The translations under genes were made by a program, and so were the position numbers. From Microbacterium terregens (GTDB lineage Bacteria > Actinomycetota > Actinomycetes > Actinomycetales > Microbacteriaceae), in NCBI RefSeq assembly GCF_039534975.1, contig NZ_BAAAWH010000001.1:1054001-1118000 (forward strand): a stretch of DNA of 64,000 nt. Reading direction: 5' to 3'. A model generated the notes under the pieces. The model was not told the origin of the DNA and made no database searches. It saw only the letters and a list, made by a program, of their open reading frames with translations. This document shows positions 8,967 to 17,189 of this stretch, one piece after another. Numbering within the stretch: the first letter of the stretch is position 1; every line of letters starts with the position of its first letter.

Positions 8967-9008
8967 TGAGTGCGCGATCGGGCACTCATCGGCTCGCGAC
9001 GGCACTCA
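8967..9008 (-). promoter_or_regulatory. GCACTCA motif cluster upstream of the sheath-tube operon
   Basis: Three copies of the heptamer GCACTCA lie here: an inverted pair (TGAGTGC at 8967-8973 and GCACTCA at 8982-8988) and a third copy at 9002-9008 overlapping the end of the cargo gene. They are 90-130 bp upstream of the sheath start. The same heptamer occurs as tandem copies in front of the LuxR-type regulator gene (16656-16675, with a GCTCTCA variant to 16686), so it is a candidate operator shared by the cluster. Confidence 0.45.
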
Positions 9009-12000
9009 GATGCCACGCGCGGCGAAGATCGCCTCGATCTCCTGGCGCTCCGTCGCCGCGGCGCTCGAAACCGCACCAGCGTCGGGCTTCAGTGCATAGG
9101 GAGCCCCATCCGGGTCGACTCGCGATGACTTGTGGGCGTTCCAATCCTTGGCGACGGCGTCGATGGTCCGGTTGACCGCTCCGTTCGAGAGCATCGAGAA
9201 AGCCTTCTTGGCGTTTGCGATGTTCTTGGTGGAGAGTTCGGCACGCTCCGTATCCTTTCCCGCCTTCACCGCCTTGGCGCCGCCATAGAATCCGCTGATC
9301 AGGCTGAGGTCGCGATTCGGGCCGAAGTCCTTGTCCCTGCGCGCTGTCCGGTAGGTCAAGACGGTATGCAGGCTGTCGTACTCCGCCTTCGACAGAATCG
9401 ACACGCCGCCGACTGACAGAACGGCATTCACGTAGCCGCGCGGAATCACATGCTCCGACCAGAGCTGTGGTCGTGGCGAGGGCTGGGAACCGTGCGGCGC
9501 GACCTTGCCGACGTGCTTGTCCTGCTCGCCGGGCTTGACTGACGACTTGGCGACTCTTGCGGGGTTCACCGCGCCCGAGACTGCCCAGACACCGTCCTGG
9601 ACGATCAGCTCGAGCGATGTCATCCGGTAGCGAAGCCGTACCGCGGTCATCAGGGGAGCAACGACAGCCTTCAGCAGGGGGCGCTTCGCGAATCTCTCCA
9701 CGATCTTGAGGCCTGCCGCCACGCCCTTGTCCAGACGTGCCTGCTTCTCCTTCTCGATCTGCTCCGGGGTCTTCTCCTTGATCCCGAGCTTCTTCTTCAG
9801 CTTTCCGAAGGCGGCCTTGCCCTTCTCCTTGGCCTTGTTCCAGAGCTTCTTGCCGAGGGCGAGCGCCTTCTTGCCGAACGCCACCGCCTTGCCGATCACC
9901 CAGTCGATGGCCTTGTTCACGGGCTTCTGGATCGTCTCGAGGATCTTCTTGATCTTCCCGGAGATGCCACCGAGACCGAGCAGCGAGGCGAGGAAGCCGA
10001 TCAGCACCGGCACCATCCGGCCGAGGGTCTTCTCGATGTAGCCGGCGACGGCGCCGACGCCTCCCGCGGCGATCGACTCGACCGAGTCGAGAATGGAGTC
10101 GACGAACGCCTTGATCTGGTCGGCCTTCTCGACGAAGAACATGACGACGTCGTAGATCATCTTGCACGCCTTGACGAAGGCTGACGCCGGGTTCAGCAGC
10201 GAGATCAGCCACACGATGCCCGCCTTGATGATCTCGATCGAGACCATCTCCTTCACCTGCGTCAGCACCATCTCCTTGATGTCTCCGACCTTCTCGAGGA
10301 TGACCTTCCACAGTCCGCCGACACCCTCCTTGATGAGGATCTGGACGATGGTGAATCCCTGCTCGACGAACTCGATCGCGCCCGGGGGAAGCTTCGCCGC
10401 GATCTTCGCGCGGATCGATTCCCAGGTCAGGCCGAGGATCGAGAGCACGAGCTTCAGGACGCCCTTGAGGTCGAACTTCTCCGGCAACTCGATGCCCGCG
10501 TCCGACAGCGCCCCGAACAGCCACGATTGGAGGCCGGTCTTGAGGTGCGTCAGGATGTTGTTCCCGAACTGCACGATGCCGCCCTTGACCGCGTTGACCA
10601 GGTTGCCGAGGAAGGCGATCGGGTCCTTGATGATCTTCTCGACCGCCGCTGCAGCCCGGGCGAGCACACCCAGGAGCATGTCCTTCAGCTTGAGGATCGT
10701 CTCGATCGCGCCGCCGACGGCGTCCTTCGCCTTGTCGACGAGCCCCTTGTTCTCCTCCTGCATCTTGGTGATCTCGTCGTCGACCGCGGTGCGGGCCTCG
10801 ACATATTTGTTCGCGAGGTCTTCGGCCAGCGCCTGGCCCTTCTCATCGATCGTGCCCACGAGATCGTCGAATCGACCGCCGACGTCCTTCGCGGCATCCG
10901 CGCCGACCTTCTGCAACGCGGGCTTGAGTCCCTTGACGTATGTGTCGATGTCGGCCCGGCCCTTGGCGACGCGCTCCTTCGCACGGGTGAGCTCGCGGCC
11001 CACGAGGTCGGCGATGGTGTTGATGACCCTGGTCATCTCGGATTCGTACCGCGCTCGCGCCCGCTGGAAGATCCGGTTGACCTCGGGTTCCGGGCCGAGC
11101 AGAAGATCAGCGGCCCATTTGGCGGCGCCGATCATGTCATAGGAGTATCGCTTGTCGCGGAAGGCCTTCATCTCGGCCGTGTGCTGGTCAGTGAAAGCCT
11201 TCTTCGCGGCGGCCTCGCCGTCCGTGAACGCCTGGTCGACCTGCGGGTCGATGCCCTTCAGGATGTTATCGACGTCGTTCTTCGTCGCATCGAAGATCCC
11301 TGTCACGTGCGTGGTGACGTCGGCGCGCTCCTGCTCGTCCTTCGAGCGCGCCTGCTGCTGCTTCACCGCGACCCCGGCCTGGCCGGAGCTGCGCGCGCCG
11401 AGCAACGCCGTCGCGGTCTGCGCTCCCGCAGAGCCCGCACCCTGCTTCGCTGCCGCGATGGTCGCCGCCTCGCGTTCGCGGACCGGGACGGCCGCCGTCG
11501 CCGAGTGCTGTTCGGCCTCCTGCTTCGCGGTGAGCGCACCTGTGAACTCCGGCTCATTCGAGTTCCGGAGCTGTGCTTCGGAGACACCCGCGTCCGCCAT
11601 CTTGTGGTCGGTCTCCGCTGGGCCGTTCCGTAGATCGGTCTGCTCGGGGGGTGCGCGTGCCGGCGCGGCCTGCCCCGCATCGATCTTCGGTGTGGCGACC
11701 GGCGGCTCGGGCGGGATCGGGACGACTTCCTTCTCGACCGCTCGCGACGGGTCGGGCGGCTTCGCGGATGCCTCCGCAATCGGCTTCGCCGCCCCGTCCT
11801 TGCCCTGCGCGACCCGGCCTTTCACGTCGGCCGCGATCGCGTCCGACTTGCCCGACTTGCCGAACTCGTCGGCGTCCTCCAGCGTCTTGGGCGATTGGCG
11901 GTCGATCGCTGCTTTCACGGCGGCGACGAACCCGGCCTTGTCGAATGCGCCCGGCGGCGTGGCTCCCATGGCCGCCGCCTTGGCCTCTTTGGCCTGCGCG

Positions 12001-12374
12001 TCACGGTCTCCGGCCGGCGGGGCCGCGGCCTTGGCCGCCTCCGCGGCTTTCGCAGCGGGCGGCGGATGCTTCGCCATCGCGTGCGTCGCCGATCGGAGTG
12101 ACCCTTTGGCGGCGCGAAGTCCCGGGTGCGCCGCGGGGTTCGGCGGCCGAGGTGGAACCGGCGGCGGCGGGATGACGCCGCGCTTCAGGCGCTGCACGCG
12201 CGGAGCGGTCTCGGCGGACGAGATCAGCGTCGCAACGGCCGCGTTCCCGGCGGTCGCCTGCAGGTGGAGCACCATTCGGGCGGCCGGGTTCCGGGCGGCG
12301 TCTGCTGCCACGCGCTCTGGCGTGATCGCCGCTCGCGCGCCGCGATGACTCAGCTCGGCGTGCCGCAGTGCCAC
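9006..12374 (-). CDS. Large eCIS cargo/effector candidate with helical core and possible HNH-like tip
   Basis: 1122 residues from a GTG start at 12374. Residues 36-50 read LHLQATAGNAAVATL, followed by VQR at 60-62; both motifs recur in the neighbouring DUF4157 protein. Residues about 60-340 are Pro/Ala-rich, about 340-560 look coiled-coil, and about 560-850 are long amphipathic and hydrophobic helices (VKGGIVQFGNNILTHLKTGL; LLNPASAFVKACKMIYDVVM) of a kind seen in eCIS-linked and polymorphic-toxin proteins. The last 250 residues are different in composition and contain LWSEHVIPRGYV (S973, E974, H975, P978), resembling the E-H-[IV]-[IV]-P core of His-Me/HNH nucleases. The position between the DUF4157 gene and the sheath gene fits a packaged effector. 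Alternative: a structural or tape-measure-like protein. The nuclease idea is inference. Confidence 0.7.
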   Translation of the reverse strand: MALRHAELSHRGARAAITPERVAADAARNPAARMVLHLQATAGNAAVATLISSAETAPRVQRLKRGVIPPPPVPPRPPNPAAHPGLRAAKGSLRSATHAMAKHPPPAAKAAEAAKAAAPPAGDRDAQAKEAKAAAMGATPPGAFDKAGFVAAVKAAIDRQSPKTLEDADEFGKSGKSDAIAADVKGRVAQGKDGAAKPIAEASAKPPDPSRAVEKEVVPIPPEPPVATPKIDAGQAAPARAPPEQTDLRNGPAETDHKMADAGVSEAQLRNSNEPEFTGALTAKQEAEQHSATAAVPVREREAATIAAAKQGAGSAGAQTATALLGARSSGQAGVAVKQQQARSKDEQERADVTTHVTGIFDATKNDVDNILKGIDPQVDQAFTDGEAAAKKAFTDQHTAEMKAFRDKRYSYDMIGAAKWAADLLLGPEPEVNRIFQRARARYESEMTRVINTIADLVGRELTRAKERVAKGRADIDTYVKGLKPALQKVGADAAKDVGGRFDDLVGTIDEKGQALAEDLANKYVEARTAVDDEITKMQEENKGLVDKAKDAVGGAIETILKLKDMLLGVLARAAAAVEKIIKDPIAFLGNLVNAVKGGIVQFGNNILTHLKTGLQSWLFGALSDAGIELPEKFDLKGVLKLVLSILGLTWESIRAKIAAKLPPGAIEFVEQGFTIVQILIKEGVGGLWKVILEKVGDIKEMVLTQVKEMVSIEIIKAGIVWLISLLNPASAFVKACKMIYDVVMFFVEKADQIKAFVDSILDSVESIAAGGVGAVAGYIEKTLGRMVPVLIGFLASLLGLGGISGKIKKILETIQKPVNKAIDWVIGKAVAFGKKALALGKKLWNKAKEKGKAAFGKLKKKLGIKEKTPEQIEKEKQARLDKGVAAGLKIVERFAKRPLLKAVVAPLMTAVRLRYRMTSLELIVQDGVWAVSGAVNPARVAKSSVKPGEQDKHVGKVAPHGSQPSPRPQLWSEHVIPRGYVNAVLSVGGVSILSKAEYDSLHTVLTYRTARRDKDFGPNRDLSLISGFYGGAKAVKAGKDTERAELSTKNIANAKKAFSMLSNGAVNRTIDAVAKDWNAHKSSRVDPDGAPYALKPDAGAVSSAAATERQEIEAIFAARGI

Positions 12375-12387
12375 GATCGGTCGCGGC

Positions 12388-13056
12388 TCAGCCGGCCGCC
12401 TCCTCCTCTTCCTCTTCGCCCTGGCGCTGCACGAACATGCCCTGGACGGGTTCCTCTTCCTCCGGCTCGTCCTGCCGCTGCACCGGGGCCGGGTCGCTCA
12501 TGACCCGGGCCGCATTGTCGGTCGCGGCGCGTTCGAACCTGTCGCCGGGGTCGCTCACGCTTATGCCGCCACCCGACGGCGTGCCGTCGACCGGACCGGA
12601 GCGCTGCTGCACGACGTGGGTCAGCTCGTGCGCGAGCGTCGTGCGTCCGGCCTGCGACGACGGGTCGTACGCCTCGCGCTGGAAGACCACGTTGCTGCCG
12701 ACGGTATAGGCGTGCGCGCCGACCGACTTCGCGGAGTCGTGCGCCGCGGCATCCGTGTGCACCTTCACATCCCCGAAGTCGTGGCCGAGCCGCGATTCCA
12801 TGTCTGTCCGCACTCCCGGTTCCAGCGGCGACCCGCCTGACGAGATGACGTCGTGCACCGGCGAACGCTGCTCCTCGACGAGGTCGCTCACCGCACCGTT
12901 GCCGGCCTCACGCTGCAGGCGCAGCATCGCGGCGCTGCCGAGGACGTCGGGTCTTCGCTCGGCGAGCCCGGGCACCGCGACGGCCTGCTCGCGGGCATTG
13001 TCGGCGCTGCGGCGGCCGCTCTCGACGTCGGCGCCGTCCCACTCATGTGCGTGCAT
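12388..13056 (-). CDS. DUF4157 eCIS-core protein with HExxH motif
   Basis: 222 residues from ATG at 13056, chosen because GGAGG lies 7 nt upstream; an in-frame Met at 13155 has no such site. It contains SRLGHDFGDVKVHTDAAAHD (about 89-108) and AHELTHVVQQ (HELTH at 143-147), the defining zincin-like motif of the DUF4157 domain that is widespread in eCIS loci. Near the N-terminus it has MLRLQREAGNGAVSDLV (44-60), matching a motif in the adjacent 1122-residue protein. It ends in two VQRQ motifs and a poly-Glu tail. The family is associated with eCIS cargo; whether it acts as a protease, a processing factor or a loading domain is not settled by the sequence. Confidence 0.88.
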   Translation of the reverse strand: MHAHEWDGADVESGRRSADNAREQAVAVPGLAERRPDVLGSAAMLRLQREAGNGAVSDLVEEQRSPVHDVISSGGSPLEPGVRTDMESRLGHDFGDVKVHTDAAAHDSAKSVGAHAYTVGSNVVFQREAYDPSSQAGRTTLAHELTHVVQQRSGPVDGTPSGGGISVSDPGDRFERAATDNAARVMSDPAPVQRQDEPEEEEPVQGMFVQRQGEEEEEEAAG

Positions 13057-13117
13057 GGCGCACCTCCATGATCGACCTCCTCCATTGCACCGCGGGCCGG
13101 TGGGGCGCGGCGGCGAT

Positions 13118-13133
13118 CTGCCCGTTCGGGCAG
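13118..13133. repeat. Perfect palindrome CTGCCCG-TT-CGGGCAG
   Basis: A 7-bp perfect inverted repeat with a 2-nt centre lies in the 126-bp gap between the AAA+ ATPase gene and the DUF4157 gene start. It is 62 bp upstream of the DUF4157 start, a plausible place for an operator or for a processing or attenuation hairpin that separates expression of the two genes. The loop is too small for a normal terminator and no T-tract follows. Confidence 0.35.
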
Positions 13134-13182
13134 TGACTCCTGCGCGAGCGGGCACCCCGAGTCATTCGCACGACACCGCGGG

Positions 13183-15234
13183 TCATCCGCCCACCACCTC
13201 GGGCCAGAAGGCACCGAACTCACTCTCGACGACGAGCCGGCCGAGCTTGCGGTACTCGCGGTGGACGGCGACGATGCAGTGCTTCATGAGGACCGTGCCG
13301 CGATCGGCGGCGGCCAGGTACGCCGCGGTCACGGCGGCCGAGCGGATGCCGCCTCCTGCGAGTTCGAACGACCGGCCGAGGAACTGCAGGTCGATGTCGC
13401 CGGCACGGCGCACGTGCGAGCCGAGGCTGCGGTCCCAGAGGCGCGCACGTTGCGCGGCATCCGGCATCGGGAAGTCGACGATGACATCGAGTCGGCGCGT
13501 GAACGCCTCGTCGATGTTCGCCCGCAGGTTCGTCGCGAGGACGGCGAGGCCGTCGAAGGTCTCCATGCGCTGCAGCAGGTAGGCGCTCTCGACGTTCGCG
13601 TACCGGTCGTGCGAGTCCTTCACGTCCGACCGCTTTCCGAACACGGCGTCAGCCTCGTCGAAGAGGAGCACGGCGTTCGTTCCCGCCGCCGCCTGGAAGA
13701 TGCGCTCCAGGTTCTTCTCGGTTTCGCCGATGTACTTGTCGACGACCGTGGAGAGGTCCACGACGTACAGGTCCAGGCCCAGCCCGCCGGCCACGACCTC
13801 GGCCGACATCGTCTTGCCGGTGCCGGAATCGCCGGCGAACAGGGCGACGACGCCGTGCCCGCGACCGCCACCCGGCCGCATGTCCCAGTCGCCGAGCACC
13901 TGCTCGCGGTGCCGGGCCCGCAGTTCGATCTCGCGCAGCGCGTTCAACGGCCCGGCGGGCAGTACGAGGTCGTCCCAGCCGACCGATGGCGTCACCCGGC
14001 GGGCGAGCCGGTCGAGCGCCGATGCGTTCTCGGCGCGTGCGCCCGCCGCCAGATGCTCGGCGGTCACCACGCCCGACTTCGAGAGCGTCGCCTGCGTGCG
14101 CGCGGTGGCCGCGGCGCGCTGCACCTGTTCGGGCCGCAGGCGGAACGGGCCGGTCGCCTCGGCGATATCCAGACCGTCGGCCGCAGGCCCGAGCGCGGTG
14201 CGCCACAGCTGAGAGCGCTCCTGCGTCGTGGTCGGCTCGACGTCTGCCATCGCCGGCAGCTCGCGGCACCATCGCGGATCCCAGGTCGAGTCGCCGATGA
14301 ACACGGTGGGCTGGGGCGAGTCGGCCAGCGTCTCGACCAGGGCCGCGCCGATCTCGATCGTGACCGGCGCGGCGATCAGACCGAAGCCCCGCAAGCGGGC
14401 CTCACGGGTCGCGAGCCGGGCGAGAGCGAAGGCGTCACGATCGCCGCCGAGCCGGGAAAGGTCCAGCTGCACGACCCCGAGCCCTCGGGAACGGAGGCCG
14501 CGAACGGCCACCGCCGTCCCTGACCCGCTCGCGGACTCCCGCAGGTACACGAGACGGATGCCGGCGGCCAGCGCCTGCGCGACCCGGCTCGCATCGCCCC
14601 ACTCCACCGTCGACGGTTCCCGCAGCACGCCGTCGAGCGCTCGATCCGGCGTGTCATCGCCGAGCAGGTGCCCGACGACACGGTCGGGCACCCGCACCGC
14701 GCGACCGGGCAGCGGGCGGTCCTCGTCCTCGACGATGACGAGCTCGCCCGAGACCAGGGGTCCGGAGATGAGGCGCGCCCGATCCGCTGCAGAGGTGAGC
14801 GGCACGCCGCAGAGCTCCAGGGCCACGGCAACCGACGGCCGGCGACGGCCCACGTCGTCGTTGAGGTATCCGAAGAACCGCTCGAAGCGCGGGTCGAGGT
14901 CGGCGGCCAGTGCGATCACGAGCAGGTCCACGTCGATCGGGCTGAGTGCGAATGCGGTGGCCAGCCGACGCAGGCGAAGGGAATGCCCGGCGGCCTCGGC
15001 CAGATCGGCGTTCTGCTCGGTCTCAGCGAGCCGGGCGGAGGCATCCGACCAATCCGGCACACCGGGGACGCCGGACAGCAGCCGGTCGACCATCTCGTCG
15101 CTGAGATAGAGCCCGCGGAACGGATCGTCGGGCTGCGGGTCGACCGCCCGTCGCGCCGCCACGAGCCGGCGGATGCGATCCTCGATCGCCCCGACCCGGC
15201 CCAGCAGGTGGGCGATGCTCGGGTCGTCGATCAT
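13183..15234 (-). CDS. AAA+ ATPase of the eCIS (Pvc15/Afp15-like)
   Basis: 683 residues. The C-terminal third is a classical AAA+ module: Walker A GDSGTGKT at 468-475, Walker B VLLFDE at 522-527, sensor-1 Asn in LATNLRANIDEAF (about 566-578) and Arg-finger candidates R580/R581. The N-terminal 420 residues are a helical region plus a degenerate ATPase-like domain, as in other members. All PVC/Afp-type systems encode this ATPase; it is required for assembly or cargo handling and is not homologous to the T6SS recycling ATPase ClpV in architecture. It starts at ATG 15234, one base after the stop of the DUF4255 gene, with GGAG 9 nt upstream. Confidence 0.93.
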   Translation of the reverse strand: MIDDPSIAHLLGRVGAIEDRIRRLVAARRAVDPQPDDPFRGLYLSDEMVDRLLSGVPGVPDWSDASARLAETEQNADLAEAAGHSLRLRRLATAFALSPIDVDLLVIALAADLDPRFERFFGYLNDDVGRRRPSVAVALELCGVPLTSAADRARLISGPLVSGELVIVEDEDRPLPGRAVRVPDRVVGHLLGDDTPDRALDGVLREPSTVEWGDASRVAQALAAGIRLVYLRESASGSGTAVAVRGLRSRGLGVVQLDLSRLGGDRDAFALARLATREARLRGFGLIAAPVTIEIGAALVETLADSPQPTVFIGDSTWDPRWCRELPAMADVEPTTTQERSQLWRTALGPAADGLDIAEATGPFRLRPEQVQRAAATARTQATLSKSGVVTAEHLAAGARAENASALDRLARRVTPSVGWDDLVLPAGPLNALREIELRARHREQVLGDWDMRPGGGRGHGVVALFAGDSGTGKTMSAEVVAGGLGLDLYVVDLSTVVDKYIGETEKNLERIFQAAAGTNAVLLFDEADAVFGKRSDVKDSHDRYANVESAYLLQRMETFDGLAVLATNLRANIDEAFTRRLDVIVDFPMPDAAQRARLWDRSLGSHVRRAGDIDLQFLGRSFELAGGGIRSAAVTAAYLAAADRGTVLMKHCIVAVHREYRKLGRLVVESEFGAFWPEVVGG

Positions 15235-15235
15235 C

Positions 15236-15865
15236 TCAGCTCCCCGACGGCGGAGCGGATGCCGCGTGCGCGGCGCTCTCGTCGATGCCGAAGGCCGGCG
15301 CGCTGAACTGCGCCTCCACGCCCGCGGTGACGGGCGGACCGACCGGGTAGCTGAAACCCCGGGCGACGGGCGCGGTGATCACCAGGTCGAGCGACGGCTT
15401 CAGCTCGCCTCCGAGCGAGGACCAGACATCCGCGAATGCGCGGTCCTCGGGCGGGGGCTGGGCGACACTGAGCGAGCACGGCAGACCGGTCGCGGCGAGG
15501 GTCTCGACGACGAAGGCGTCGGGGATGGCGTCGTACCGCAGGAAGCAGCGCAGCAGCGCGTCCAGCAGCCGGTGCTCGTCGTCGGGGCGCTGCGTCCACG
15601 CCGTGACCAGGTACGAGAGCTTGAAGTATCGTGGCGCCGGCGTGCGCTGCGTGACGAGGCCGCGATCGTCGCGTCGCTCCGAGAAGCCGTACTCGCGTCG
15701 CTTCGTGTCCTCGCGGATGTCGTAGAGGAACAGGTCGACGGTGGGCGCGTTGCGCCGGGCAGCCCAGTCCTTCGTCGGAGCATCGAGCGCGACGTCGATG
15801 TCGGCGGCGATGCCGTCCGACGCCTTGACGAGCGCGCGGATCGCGTCGTCGATCTCGCCGATCAT
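15236..15865 (-). CDS. DUF4255 tail-terminator protein (Pvc16/Afp16-like)
   Basis: 209 residues. MIGEIDDAIRALVKASDGIA at the N-terminus, PTVDLFLYDIREDTKRREYG (about 62-81) and PRYFKLSYLVTAWTQRPDDE (about 100-119) are characteristic of DUF4255, the family of Afp16/Pvc16. Afp16 caps the distal end of tube and sheath and fixes particle length. It is the first gene of the minus-strand operon after the regulator and is followed with no gap by the AAA+ ATPase. The start ATG at 15865 has GAGGG 5 nt upstream. Confidence 0.92.
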   Translation of the reverse strand: MIGEIDDAIRALVKASDGIAADIDVALDAPTKDWAARRNAPTVDLFLYDIREDTKRREYGFSERRDDRGLVTQRTPAPRYFKLSYLVTAWTQRPDDEHRLLDALLRCFLRYDAIPDAFVVETLAATGLPCSLSVAQPPPEDRAFADVWSSLGGELKPSLDLVITAPVARGFSYPVGPPVTAGVEAQFSAPAFGIDESAAHAASAPPSGS

Positions 15866-15966
15866 GCCCTCAGTGTCGGATGCCGCGCAGCGAATGCGCC
15901 CCGTGCGCGGGGCACCCGTGGGGGCAGCACTGGATTCCTCCTCGGGCAGTCAGCCGCGGCATCCGC

Positions 15967-16590
15967 TCAGATCAGACCTTCGCGCATCGCGTACGCCACC
16001 GCGTGCGAGCGGTTGCGCAACTGCAGGCGCGTCGTCACGTCGTGGAGCACGTTCTTCACCGTGCGCTCCGAGTATGAGAGCTTGGTCGCGATCTGGGCGG
16101 TGTCCCAGCCCTCGGCGACGAGCTTCAACACCTCGATCTCGCGGGAGGCGAGGCCGGTGAACGTGATCCCCCGGGGGTCGAGCACGGTGCGCTGCAGACG
16201 GCCGACCTGGTCGAGGAGGCGTCCGAGCAGGTCGGGCGGCACGGTGCCTTCGCCGACTGCGGCGGACGAGATCACCGAAAGCAGGTGATCGGTCGTCGCA
16301 TCCGACCGTCTGATGAGGCCGACGACTCCGCATTCGACGGCGCGCACGAGGTCTTGGTCGTCGAGGTGAGACGCGATCAGGATGACCCGGGCCTCGCCAT
16401 TGCGTCGGACGAATCGCAGCGTGTTCAGCGCCTCGTCATCGACGGCGTCCACGATGACGAGCACGACGTCGGGCGGCTCGCTCTCGTCGGGTGTGACGAC
16501 CCGCACTTCCGGGCGCGGCCGTAGGGCGCTCGAGACGCCGGCTTCGGAGATGGGGTCGCGCGCGTACACGCGAACGGTGGTTCGAGTCAT
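15967..16590 (-). CDS. LuxR-type response-regulator-like transcription factor
   Basis: 207 residues from ATG at 16590, preceded by GGAGGA 4 nt upstream; an in-frame Met at 16665 lacks a ribosome-binding site. The N-terminal 125 residues look like a receiver fold (VRVYARDPISEAGVSSALRP; VVLVIVDAVDDEALNTLRFV) but the usual paired acidic residues after strand 1 are replaced by A-R-D, so phosphorylation is doubtful. The C-terminal 65 residues are a canonical LuxR helix-turn-helix (LASREIEVLKLVAEGWDTAQ, then IATKLSYSERTVKNVLHDVT). No histidine kinase is adjacent. Its position at the head of the eCIS operon, with tandem motifs in its own promoter, makes it the likely local regulator of the cluster. 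Confidence 0.85.
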   Translation of the reverse strand: MTRTTVRVYARDPISEAGVSSALRPRPEVRVVTPDESEPPDVVLVIVDAVDDEALNTLRFVRRNGEARVILIASHLDDQDLVRAVECGVVGLIRRSDATTDHLLSVISSAAVGEGTVPPDLLGRLLDQVGRLQRTVLDPRGITFTGLASREIEVLKLVAEGWDTAQIATKLSYSERTVKNVLHDVTTRLQLRNRSHAVAYAMREGLI

Positions 16591-16655
16591 GGGATCCTCC
16601 GGTGCCGACGGGAGCCGCCGGTCTCGCCGGCGGCGAATGCGGCGAGTCTGCCCGA

Positions 16656-16686
16656 GCGCACTCATCGCGCACTCAACGCGCTCTCA
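16656..16686 (-). promoter_or_regulatory. Tandem 9-mers with 11-bp period upstream of the LuxR-type gene
   Basis: Three direct copies GCGCACTCA (16656-16664), GCGCACTCA (16667-16675) and GCGCTCTCA (16678-16686) are spaced exactly 11 bp, about one helical turn, so a protein could bind them on one face. They lie 66-96 bp upstream of the regulator start and about 75-105 bp upstream of the divergent PAAR gene. The core GCACTCA is shared with the sheath promoter region. Confidence 0.5.
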
Positions 16687-16749
16687 ACGGGCACATGCGG
16701 GTGCGCGGGCGGCCGCGCCTCCGTGCTCGTTTCGCGTCACGGCGCTGCG

Positions 16750-16761
16750 TAGCGTGACCTC
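16750..16761 (+). promoter_or_regulatory. Leaderless-type -10 box of the PAAR gene
   Basis: TAGCGT at 16750-16755 is followed by exactly 6 nt and the ATG. The preceding TGCG is shared with the next gene's promoter (TGCGTAGCGT in both). There is no ribosome-binding site, so transcription probably starts at or next to the A of the ATG. Confidence 0.55.
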
Positions 16762-17079
16762 ATGCCCACCGGCCCTGCCCTTCGCGTCGGAGACGTCGCG
16801 CTGTGCGCACTCGTCGACGGGGTCAAGCCCCACGTCGGCGGGCCGGTGACGCCGGCCGCCGGAGTGCCCACGGTGATGATCGGGGGGATGCCGGCGGCCG
16901 TGGCGAACCTCGCGCCCGGCGGCATCGTGTGCGTGTCGCCCGCGCCGAACGGCATCGCCCAGGGCAGCCTGACCGTGCTGATCGGCAACTTCCCTGCGGC
17001 TCGCGTCGGCGACCTCACGATGCACGGCGCACCGATCGCGCCGGGACCGGGCGCGCCCACGGTGATCATCGGGGGCTGA
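16762..17079 (+). CDS. PAAR-like spike-tip protein
   Basis: 105 residues made of PAAR-type repeats: LRVGDVALCALVDGVKPHVG, PAAGVPTVMIGGMPAAVANL, then FPAARVGDLTMHGAPIAPGP and PTVIIGG at the end. The regularly spaced Pro-Ala-Ala-Arg-like turns, Cys22, Cys57 and His residues fit the metal-binding cone that sharpens VgrG/gpV spikes. It is divergent from the main operon, separated by the regulator's promoter. In the injection machine it would cap the spike encoded at 759-2612 and could carry effectors fused or bound to it; this one has no extra domain. Confidence 0.85.
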   Translation: MPTGPALRVGDVALCALVDGVKPHVGGPVTPAAGVPTVMIGGMPAAVANLAPGGIVCVSPAPNGIAQGSLTVLIGNFPAARVGDLTMHGAPIAPGPGAPTVIIGG

Positions 17080-17177
17080 CCGGCAGCGGCGATTGCCCCG
17101 TGCAAGGGGGCCCAAGGGGCAGGACATCTGCCCCGATGGCGGGTCGGAGGGCCGATCGCCGTCCGTGAGTCGTTGCG

Positions 17178-17189
17178 TAGCGTCGAAGG
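17178..17189 (+). promoter_or_regulatory. Leaderless-type -10 box of the membrane protein gene
   Basis: TAGCGT at 17178-17183, then 6 nt, then ATG at 17190. The ten bases TGCGTAGCGT are identical to those in front of the PAAR gene, suggesting the two plus-strand genes have twin promoters rather than being co-transcribed only. GAAGG directly abuts the ATG and is too close to act as a normal ribosome-binding site. Confidence 0.5.
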
